Below are positions 27,406 through 34,591 of a stretch of DNA of 62,301 nt, piece after piece. The notes beneath the pieces were generated by a model. The model did not search any database, had not been told where the DNA came from, and worked only from the letters and a program-made list of their open reading frames with translations. Within the stretch, counting starts at the first letter, position 1. Every line of letters starts with the position of its first letter. The position numbers and the translations under genes were made by a program. This stretch comes from Paenibacillus xylanexedens (lineage in GTDB: Bacteria > Bacillota > Bacilli > Paenibacillales > Paenibacillaceae): assembly GCF_017874615.1 (NCBI RefSeq), contig NZ_JAGIKV010000034.1, positions 1 through 62,301 on the forward strand, read 5' to 3'.

Positions 27406-28602
27406 ATGAATATATGGCATATTTGCATCTTTGAATTAAGGCGTATTCTTAAGATTCGATCTGTAGTGTTGAACCTGTTCATTCTGCCGTTGTTACTGAT
27501 TTTTATATTGGGTACGGCACTTTCCAGTACGATGGGTACGGCGGATGATGTTATTCCAGTCATTGTACGTGTGGGAATAATTCATTCGAATATCGAATCA
27601 GGCGAAGGTTCAGATACTGTTAATCAAGCGCTGGATACATTTGTGAACTCTCCAGTGGTAGCTGAGATGGTTAAAGTTCAGAACTTTACGACAGAAGAAG
27701 AGGCCGTGCATTCGCTGCGTACCGGCAAGCTGGACTTTGCCGTAATGATTCCTTCGGATTTTGGACAGAACGTGATGATGGGGAAAGAGGCCAGGTTACA
27801 GTGGATACGAGGAAAGGACAACACACTTAATACCTTGGGTGAAACTTTGTTCACACGTTTTACGGATGAATGGAACCGACAGATGGCGATTACCAAAGTG
27901 CTCGGTCCGGAAGTAATTGCTGCCATAGCCTCTGCTTCGGAGTCTGGTATGGCGAATTCAACCTCGATTGCTGTCACTAATCCCGGTAAGACAGGTACGG
28001 CGTATAGTGCCTCCCAATACTATGCAGCTTCCATGCTGGCGATGTTCATGTTGTATTCGGGCATGACAACCAGTACCAGCCTTTTTGGAGAGCGTGATAA
28101 CAAAACGTTGATCCGCCTTCAGGCTGCGCCGATAGGTAATGGAGTTATTTTCGCTGGCAAAATTGCAGGTAATAGTCTGCTCGCTTTCTTACAGGCAACA
28201 ACGATCATCCTTATGACATATTGGCTCTACGGTGTGGATTGGGGAACCCATCCTTGGTATATTGTGCTGACTTGTGTATGTATCACATTGGCCTCCATGA
28301 CTCTTGGCGTGATCGTGGCATTGGTATGCAAAAGCACGGCATCGGCCAGTGCAACCTTACAAGGTATCATCGTTGCCATGACATTTATCAGCGGTGGGTT
28401 CATGCCCATTCCGATTGATTTTGTACAACGGCTTAGCCAATTTACGGTTAACCACTGGGCGCTCCAGAGTTTTCTGAGAATGATGCTGGATGCACCTGTA
28501 GCAGAGATTCTGTATAACATTCTAATGTTAGGCTTGGTATGCGCTGTATTACTGTTCATCTCAGGGATGATCTATAGAAAGGCAGGATACCGATATGAAT
28601 AG
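27406..28602 (+). CDS. ABC-2 type permease, first of pair (LnrM-like)
   Basis: A 398-residue permease with one N-terminal membrane segment (about 19-40), a large outside domain (about 45-190), and five or six C-terminal segments. This ABC2_membrane_3 plan matches LnrM. The segment GGFMPIPIDFVQRLSQFTVNHWA before the last helix is the family's ABC-2 signature region. It overlaps the next permease by eight bases, which supports a heterodimeric channel. Confidence 0.87.
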   Translation: MNIWHICIFELRRILKIRSVVLNLFILPLLLIFILGTALSSTMGTADDVIPVIVRVGIIHSNIESGEGSDTVNQALDTFVNSPVVAEMVKVQNFTTEEEAVHSLRTGKLDFAVMIPSDFGQNVMMGKEARLQWIRGKDNTLNTLGETLFTRFTDEWNRQMAITKVLGPEVIAAIASASESGMANSTSIAVTNPGKTGTAYSASQYYAASMLAMFMLYSGMTTSTSLFGERDNKTLIRLQAAPIGNGVIFAGKIAGNSLLAFLQATTIILMTYWLYGVDWGTHPWYIVLTCVCITLASMTLGVIVALVCKSTASASATLQGIIVAMTFISGGFMPIPIDFVQRLSQFTVNHWALQSFLRMMLDAPVAEILYNILMLGLVCAVLLFISGMIYRKAGYRYE

Positions 28603-29773
28603 TCTACACATCGCCTGGTTGATGATTAGACGTACACTTGGCCGTAAAATGGGCTTCATTACGTTTCTGCTTCTGCCTTGCCTGGTGATTACAGGAGCGG
28701 TTGCTCTTTTTGGAAGCGAGCAGATTACACGTACTGTTATTCCCTATGTGAATGTGGATGGAGGGGTGGCAGGGACATGGATGATTCATGAACTTGCTGG
28801 CAAAGAGGAGTATCTGCTCAAACCGATGACAAACGAAGCAGAAGTGAAGGAAGCCATCGCTCAGCAAAAAGGAAGTTCTGGGATCATCATTCCGGCACAT
28901 TATACGGAGGATCTGCTACAAGGAAAGCCAACCGAAATTCAATTGGTGGAACTGCGTATAAGTGAAAGTTCCTATACCCTACGGGCAGCAGTTGAAGGTT
29001 TGACGAGCGGATTGTTACAATCTGCTTCAGCTGTTAAGGTGGCAGCAGGTCCTGTCTCAAGTGAGACAGATATACTATCGAGTATACAGAAGCCATTTGA
29101 ACAGCTTTTACAGGAGATAGGAAAACATCAGGTTGCTGGTGAAGTTACCGATCTGCAGATCTATCCCAAGCCAGGCCTGAACAATGTGACTGGATTTACG
29201 GTTATGTTTATGATGGGGCTGCTGACCAGTGCAGTGGCTGTGATAATGGAAGATCGCAGGAAACGTACGATGGCCAGAGTATATACGGCACCCGTCCGTG
29301 CATATGAGATTGCGCTTGGTAATTTCCTGGGTAGCTTTGTCATTGGTATTATTCAGATTGTGATGGTTCTGGGAGTCAGCAGATGGCTGCTGCATTATGA
29401 TGCCGGTATTCCTTTTGGCATTCATTTCATCATCTTGGCCGCATTCATGCTGGTCTCCATGGGGATCGCAAGTACCGTGGCAGGATTAATCTGTAATCCC
29501 AAAAATGCCAACATGCTGAATTCTCTTATTATTATGCCAACTTGTATGATTGGTGGTTGTTTCTGGCCAATCTCGTTGATGCCGGACTATATGCAAAAGC
29601 TCGCCAACTTTGTTCCGCAGAAATGGACGATTCAGGCAGTGGAGACGATCTCTGCTGGCGGTACATTGTCGGATATCACATTGCCACTATTGATTTTGTT
29701 TGGCATGGCTGCCATTTTGCTGACTGTTGGCTCTGCGATTCTACGCCCTAGCCAGCCAGGAGTAGAGGCATAA
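28595..29773 (+). CDS. ABC-2 type permease, second of pair (LnrN-like)
   Basis: A 392-residue paralogue of the preceding permease with the same plan: N-terminal segment (about 20-40), outside domain, then a C-terminal bundle with GGCFWPISLMPDYMQKLANFVP. It probably pairs with the upstream permease on the shared ATPase. The start lies inside the previous gene and implies translational coupling. A strong terminator follows, so the exporter is a closed three-gene unit. Confidence 0.87.
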   Translation: MNSLHIAWLMIRRTLGRKMGFITFLLLPCLVITGAVALFGSEQITRTVIPYVNVDGGVAGTWMIHELAGKEEYLLKPMTNEAEVKEAIAQQKGSSGIIIPAHYTEDLLQGKPTEIQLVELRISESSYTLRAAVEGLTSGLLQSASAVKVAAGPVSSETDILSSIQKPFEQLLQEIGKHQVAGEVTDLQIYPKPGLNNVTGFTVMFMMGLLTSAVAVIMEDRRKRTMARVYTAPVRAYEIALGNFLGSFVIGIIQIVMVLGVSRWLLHYDAGIPFGIHFIILAAFMLVSMGIASTVAGLICNPKNANMLNSLIIMPTCMIGGCFWPISLMPDYMQKLANFVPQKWTIQAVETISAGGTLSDITLPLLILFGMAAILLTVGSAILRPSQPGVEA

Positions 29774-29791
29774 GGTAATACGACATAAAAG

Positions 29792-29837
29792 AAAGCACGC
29801 TCTGCTGAATTGAATTCAGTTAGAGCGTGCTTTTTTT
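29792..29837. terminator. Terminator between the exporter and motB
   Basis: AAAGCACGCTCT pairs with AGAGCGTGCTTT with an inner CTGAATTGAATTCAG stem, followed by T-runs; the left arm begins with an A-rich stretch. It can serve both converging transcripts. Confidence 0.9.
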
Positions 29838-29875
29838 GCTTATAAGTAATGATGCACTATGTGAAATGTTAAAGA

Positions 29876-30718
29876 TTAAGGTTGGAGTTGACGCAGGACA
29901 GTTATTTCAACCCGACGGTTCTTTTGTCTTCCGGCGGCTGTGGTGTTGTCACCCGTTGGGCGAGTATCCGCATATCCGGCATACTGGAAGCCGTCAGGGT
30001 TGAGCTTCTCTGTATCCAGAAAGAATCGTAATACAGATAGTGCGCGTTCCCCGGAAAGCTGCCAGTTATCGGTATAGGCGGAGTTTGCTCCCACAGGAAC
30101 GTTATCGGTATGGCCCTCAATGCTGACAACGGTATTTAGATCACGGAACAGGCTGGCAAGTTTACTGAGTGTTGGTGCTGCACCGTCCTTTAGTGCGGCC
30201 TGTCCCTGATCAAACAGGAAGCGGTCACTAAGTGTAATGGACAGGCCTTGTGGCTTGTCCGCAACAAAAATCTGATTTTCCAGTTTATTATCCTCGATAT
30301 ATTGGGTAATCACATTGAACAGATTTTGCAATTCCTGTTCCTGTGATCTGAACTGTTCTTCCCGTTCTGTGAGGGGCTTGTTGTCATCATCTGGTGTTGC
30401 AGTCCCGGAATCGGGAGGGTTTCCTTCACCTTTTGAAGGATCTTCACCCTGAACGTCGGATGGTGGAGTCTCTGTAATCGTTTGACCGGGTTTCTCACCG
30501 AGTCCCTCACCAAGCTCAAGGATAGAGTCGGACGCATTGAATGTATTTTGTAACGATTGAGTAACGACGTCATATTTACCGGAATCCAGATTGCTCATGG
30601 CATACATGATGACAAAAAAGATTAAAAGCAGAGTTATGAGATCGGCATAAGTAATCATCCAGCGATCCCGATGATCGATAGTTTCACGTTTTCCGCGCCG
30701 TTTACTGCGCCGACTCAT
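29876..30718 (-). CDS. motB: Flagellar motor stator protein MotB
   Basis: A 280-residue stator subunit: basic N-terminus, one membrane helix with the ion-binding Asp26 in ITYADLITLL, an acidic Pro/Gly-rich linker (about 70-120), and a C-terminal OmpA-like peptidoglycan-binding domain (about 150-275) with the signature VSIEGHTDNVP and RRVEITV. It anchors the torque unit to the wall. The coupling ion cannot be decided from the sequence. The start overlaps motA by 17 bases. Confidence 0.93.
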   Translation of the reverse strand: MSRRSKRRGKRETIDHRDRWMITYADLITLLLIFFVIMYAMSNLDSGKYDVVTQSLQNTFNASDSILELGEGLGEKPGQTITETPPSDVQGEDPSKGEGNPPDSGTATPDDDNKPLTEREEQFRSQEQELQNLFNVITQYIEDNKLENQIFVADKPQGLSITLSDRFLFDQGQAALKDGAAPTLSKLASLFRDLNTVVSIEGHTDNVPVGANSAYTDNWQLSGERALSVLRFFLDTEKLNPDGFQYAGYADTRPTGDNTTAAGRQKNRRVEITVLRQLQP

Positions 30719-31499
30719 CCAATCCCTCCTTTGCTAGGGGGCGTATATGCTGACGATGCGTGAGGGTGAAGGACTCCAGTCTTTTGCGTACAAGCTGGGG
30801 ATTCTCACCGTTCTGAATGGCAAGTACACCTTCGAGAAGCATTTCCATGGTCTGCACTTCATCGGCACCTCTGGATTTGATCTTGGAGGCAATGGGCAAA
30901 AAGATAAGATTGGCACTGGCGACCCCATACAGGGTTGCGGTAAAGGCAACAGCAATGGCAGGTCCAAGTCCGGTTGGATCGGTCAAACTGCCAAGTACCT
31001 GAATAAGTCCCATCACGGTTCCGATGATCCCCATGGTTGGAGCGTACCCACCAGCGGATTCGAATATTTTGGCATAACCCTCATGTTTTTGTTCAATGGA
31101 GTCAATCTCCATCTCCAGGATCTGGCGAACCACATCCTGATCGGTACCATCAACAACCATCTGAATACCGTCTTGCAAAAATGGATGCGGATGATCTATA
31201 ACCTTGCGTTCCAATGCAAGTACACCTGAGCGGCGTGCGATTGAAGACATCTCCACCAGTTCTTCAACCCACAAGCCTGAATCATTATTGTTACGTCCAA
31301 AAGCCATACGCAGGGCAGCTGGAATCGTACGAAGGCGGTGCGCCGGGAAACTGGCAACCACAGCAGCAATCGTTCCACCGAATACAATTAAAGCAGCCGT
31401 TTTTTGCAGGAGACCGGACAATTGGCCGCCTTCCCACAAAAAACCGCTAATGACTGCGGCAATTCCGGCAATAATACCGATAAGTGTCGCAATATCCAT
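30702..31499 (-). CDS. motA: Flagellar motor stator protein MotA
   Basis: A 265-residue four-helix stator subunit. Two helices lie in residues 3-55, a charged cytoplasmic loop (about 60-150) contacts the rotor, and two helices follow with GYAPTMGIIGTVMGLI and the proline-bearing TATLYGVASANLIFLPIA. It forms the ion channel with MotB, encoded immediately downstream. No other flagellar gene is in the window. AGGAGTGGG precedes the ATG. It lies divergent from uvrB, an insertion relative to the Bacillus minJ-uvrB order. Confidence 0.93.
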   Translation of the reverse strand: MDIATLIGIIAGIAAVISGFLWEGGQLSGLLQKTAALIVFGGTIAAVVASFPAHRLRTIPAALRMAFGRNNNDSGLWVEELVEMSSIARRSGVLALERKVIDHPHPFLQDGIQMVVDGTDQDVVRQILEMEIDSIEQKHEGYAKIFESAGGYAPTMGIIGTVMGLIQVLGSLTDPTGLGPAIAVAFTATLYGVASANLIFLPIASKIKSRGADEVQTMEMLLEGVLAIQNGENPQLVRKRLESFTLTHRQHIRPLAKEGLDESAQ

Positions 31500-31530
31500 A
31501 AATTAACCCACTCCTATCTTCATTTCACGT

Positions 31531-31578
31531 TTGCATCACTAAAACGAACGAGGTATAATTAAACGGGAACAAATATTC
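31531..31578 (+). promoter_or_regulatory. uvrB promoter with LexA-type box
   Basis: TTGCAT (31531-31536) and TATAAT (31554-31559) are 17 bases apart, a near-consensus SigA promoter. GAACAAATATTC (31567-31578) follows at the expected transcription start and matches the Gram-positive LexA core GAAC-N4-GTTC with one mismatch. uvrB-uvrA is a standard LexA target in Bacillus, so SOS control is likely. The leader to the start codon is about 100 bases. Confidence 0.72.
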
Positions 31579-31668
31579 CTATTACTATAAGTTTTCCCAT
31601 ATGAAAATTCGGGGAACTTCGACAATATATAGTGACTATTATTTTAGACGATAGGGTGAGATACGGCA

Positions 31669-33660
31669 ATGAGCGATATTATAATGAGCGACAAAACGTT
31701 CGAAATCGAGTCAGAGTTTTCTCCCCAAGGTGATCAGCCGGCAGCCATTAAAGAATTGGTGAAGGGTGTTCAGGAGGGGAAGAGGTACCAGACACTGCTG
31801 GGTGCAACGGGTACGGGTAAGACGTTTACGATAGCCCAGACGATAGCCCAACTGCAACGTCCGACGCTGATTATTGCACACAACAAAACGTTGGCAGCGC
31901 AGCTTGCAAGTGAGTTCAAAGATTTTTTCCCTAATAACATGGTTGAGTATTTCGTCAGTTATTACGATTATTTTCAGCCAGAAGCATATATCCCGTCCTC
32001 CGATACGTATATCGAGAAGGATTCAAGTATTAATGAAGAGATCGACAAACTGCGGCACGCAGCGACAAGTTCGTTGTTTGAGCGCAGGGACGTCATTATT
32101 GTAGCGAGTGTTTCCTGCATTTATGGTTTGGGTTCACCACACTCGTATTCAAGCATGTTGCTGTCACTTCGGGTAGGCATGGAGAAACCGCGCAATCAGA
32201 TTTTGTCTCGTCTGGTAGAGATCCAGTATCAACGGAACGATATTAACTTTGTGCGGGGTACGTTCCGTGTTCGTGGGGATGTTGTTGAGATTTTCCCTGC
32301 CTCTAAGGGTGAACATGCAATTCGGGTTGAATTGTTTGGTGATGAGATCGAGAAAATTACGGAGATTGATGTGTTAACCGGAGAACTGATTGGCGAACGT
32401 GAACATATTGCCATCTTCCCGGCGTCTCACTTCGTAACGCAAGAAGAGACGATGAAGGTTGCGCTGGTGAACATTGAGCGTGAACTAGAGGAGCGTCTAG
32501 AAGTGTTGCGTGAACAGGGAAAACTGCTGGAGGCTCAGCGACTGGAGCAGCGCACACGGTACGATATCGAGATGATGAAGGAAGTTGGATTCTGTTCGGG
32601 GATTGAGAACTATTCCGGTCCGCTGACTTTCCGCGAACGCGGCGATACCCCATACACACTGATGGATTACTTCCCGGATGACATGTTGATTGTGGTCGAT
32701 GAGTCTCACGTGACTCTGCCACAGATCCGTGCGATGTACAATGGTGACCAGGCGCGGAAGACAGTATTGGTTGAACATGGTTTCCGTCTCCCGTCAGCGC
32801 TGGATAATCGTCCACTCAAATTCGATGAGTTCGAAGGCAAGATGGATCAGATCATCTATGTATCGGCCACACCAGGCCCGTATGAGATCGAGCATACCGA
32901 TACGATGGTGCAACAGATTATCCGTCCAACCGGACTGCTTGATCCAATTATTGAACTGCGTCCAACGAAGGGGCAGATCGATGACTTGATCGGTGAGATT
33001 AACGACCGGATTGCCAAAGACGAGCGTGTGTTGATTACAACATTAACGAAGAAGATGTCTGAGGACCTGACGGATTATCTGAAAGAAATTGGAATCAAGG
33101 TACGTTACCTGCATTTCGAGATTAAAACGTTGGAACGGATGGCGATTTTACGTGATTTAAGGTTGGGTGTTTTCCATGTGCTAATCGGAATCAACTTGCT
33201 CCGGGAAGGTCTGGATCTGCCCGAAGTATCCTTGGTAGCCATATTGGATGCCGATAAAGAAGGATTCCTGCGTTCCGAGCGTTCACTAATCCAAACGATT
33301 GGTCGTGCAGCACGGAACAGCGAGGGTCGCGTTATTCTATACGGTGATAAAGTAACCGATTCGATGGACAAGGCGATTAAGGAAACCGAACGCCGTCGTG
33401 AGATTCAGATCGCGTACAACGAGAAACATGGCATTACACCACAGACGATTCGCAAAAAAGTGCGTGATGTGATTGAGGCAACCAAAGTTGCCGAATCCAA
33501 GAAAGACTATCTCACAGGCGCTGCCGAGAAGATGTCGAAGAAAGATCACCAAGCGCTTATCCAGCGCCTAGAGGTAGAGATGAAAGATGCAGCTAAAAAC
33601 CTGCAGTTTGAGCGTGCTGCCGAGCTTCGCGATGCGTTGCTGGAACTTCGCGCTGAATAA
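31669..33660 (+). CDS. uvrB: UvrABC excinuclease subunit B
   Basis: The DNA helicase-like subunit that receives damaged DNA from UvrA and directs UvrC incision. The 663-residue protein has Walker A GATGTGKT (45-52), the beta-hairpin region YYDYFQPEAY, helicase motifs through IGRAARN, and a C-terminal UVR motif (about 622-657) that contacts UvrC. Length is normal. The ATG at 31669 has GGGTGAG nine bases upstream; ATG 31684 is a less favoured alternative. uvrA follows 931 bases later rather than directly. Confidence 0.97.
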   Translation: MSDIIMSDKTFEIESEFSPQGDQPAAIKELVKGVQEGKRYQTLLGATGTGKTFTIAQTIAQLQRPTLIIAHNKTLAAQLASEFKDFFPNNMVEYFVSYYDYFQPEAYIPSSDTYIEKDSSINEEIDKLRHAATSSLFERRDVIIVASVSCIYGLGSPHSYSSMLLSLRVGMEKPRNQILSRLVEIQYQRNDINFVRGTFRVRGDVVEIFPASKGEHAIRVELFGDEIEKITEIDVLTGELIGEREHIAIFPASHFVTQEETMKVALVNIERELEERLEVLREQGKLLEAQRLEQRTRYDIEMMKEVGFCSGIENYSGPLTFRERGDTPYTLMDYFPDDMLIVVDESHVTLPQIRAMYNGDQARKTVLVEHGFRLPSALDNRPLKFDEFEGKMDQIIYVSATPGPYEIEHTDTMVQQIIRPTGLLDPIIELRPTKGQIDDLIGEINDRIAKDERVLITTLTKKMSEDLTDYLKEIGIKVRYLHFEIKTLERMAILRDLRLGVFHVLIGINLLREGLDLPEVSLVAILDADKEGFLRSERSLIQTIGRAARNSEGRVILYGDKVTDSMDKAIKETERRREIQIAYNEKHGITPQTIRKKVRDVIEATKVAESKKDYLTGAAEKMSKKDHQALIQRLEVEMKDAAKNLQFERAAELRDALLELRAE

Positions 33661-33700
33661 GATACAGCTCATTCATATGCTCCAGTAAAGAGGGATCTGT

Positions 33701-33734
33701 AACAAGAGAACGGCCAATTGGCCGTTCTCTTGTT
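33701..33734 (+). terminator. 34-bp perfect palindrome after uvrB
   Basis: A 17-bp arm beginning AACAAGAGAACGG is followed immediately by its exact reverse complement, centred on GGCCAATTGGCC. The stem begins 41 bases after the uvrB stop. The tail is only TTGTTGAG, a weak T-run, so it may terminate poorly or mainly protect the mRNA end. Confidence 0.65.
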
Positions 33735-33853
33735 GAGTAAGGAAATCGTTGATATCTACCGATAATAAGAGATGTTGAAATCTTGAATTCAGGTCTATAC
33801 TGATAGAAATGTTGAAATTGGTTAAAAGGTTTATAGGAAAGCAATTGGGAGTC

Positions 33854-34348
33854 GAGAGTGCCCCAGTGTTGACCTCGGAGCCGAGCCAAAGGCAATGGCG
33901 ACCTGTCGCGATCAAGGCGAAGCCGAGAGCGTCCCGGTGTTGACCTTGGAGCCGAGCCAAAGGCAATGGCGACCTGTCGCGACCAAGGCGAAGCGGAGAG
34001 CGTCCGGGTGTTGACCTCGGAGCCGAAGGCAATGGCGACCTAACCGCGACCAAGGCGAAGCGGAGAGCGTCCGGGTGTTGACCTTGGAGTCGAGCCGAAG
34101 GCAATGGCGACCTGTCGCGACCAAGGCGAAGCCGAGAGCGTCCCGGTGTTGACCTTGGAGCCGAGCCGAAGGCAATGGCGACCTGCCGCGAACGTGGCGA
34201 AGCCGAGAGCGTCCCGTTCTTGACCTTGGAGCCGAGCCAAAGGCAATGGCGACCTAGCCGCGATCAAGGCGAAGCCGAGAGCGTCCCGGTGTTGACCTTG
34301 GAGCCGAGCCGAAGGCAATGGCGACCTAGCCGCGATCAAGGCGAAGCC
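33854..34348. repeat. Tandem array of seven ~71-bp units
   Basis: Seven units begin at 33854, 33925, 33996, 34063, 34134, 34205 and 34277, with lengths 71, 71, 67, 71, 71, 72 and 72, and a truncated eighth starts at 34349. Each runs from GAGAGCGTCC through GTTGACCTTGGAGCCGAGCC and GGCAATGGCGACC to CAAGGCGAAGCC. Units hold small hairpins such as GCGAC-CT-GTCGC and GGC-GAA-GCC. The array is GC-rich against its surroundings. Most unit lengths are not multiples of three, so the long open frames crossing it are not maintained as coding. Confidence 0.92.
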
Positions 34349-34370
34349 GAGAGCGCCCCCTCGCAGTAGA

Positions 34371-34418
34371 GCGGTCGCATAAGATTCCGGCAATAGCCGG
34401 AATCTTATGCGAAACCGC
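34371..34418 (+). other. Long perfect hairpin upstream of uvrA
   Basis: A 16-bp perfect stem (34376-34391 with 34396-34411) closes on an AATA loop. After a two-base bulge GCGGT (34371-34375) pairs with ACCGC (34414-34418). No T-run follows. It lies just beyond the tandem array. Confidence 0.75.
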
Positions 34419-34485
34419 GGGCACACGACAACCCTTCACATAGCAAGACCCGACCCCTCACCGTTGCACCGCTTGTTTCGGGTGT

Positions 34486-34528
34486 CCAGAGGGCTGCGCC
34501 CTCTGGGGCCCTCCCTTGGAAGGGAGGG
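34486..34528 (+). other. Paired GC-rich hairpins upstream of uvrA
   Basis: CCAGAGGGC (34486-34494) pairs with GCCCTCTGG (34498-34506) around TGC. Three bases on, CCCTCCCTT (34509-34517) pairs with AAGGGAGGG (34520-34528) around GG. There is no T-run. The palindrome CCTTTATAAAGG follows at 34548-34559, close to the uvrA ribosome binding site. Confidence 0.7.
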
Positions 34529-34591
34529 TTTGGGAGGGATCGAAAAGCCTTTATAAAGGTTGGATTAATAAATTTGAGAGGATGAATACTA

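Noticed and set aside
33854..34348. CRISPR array
   Set aside because: Units are contiguous and near-identical along their length with no unique spacers, and no cas gene is in the window.
33673..34426. Overlapping minus-strand open frames of 87-143 residues over the tandem array
   Set aside because: Repeat-encoded low-complexity peptides. Unit lengths of 71 and 67 break the frame between units, and no ribosome binding site is convincing.
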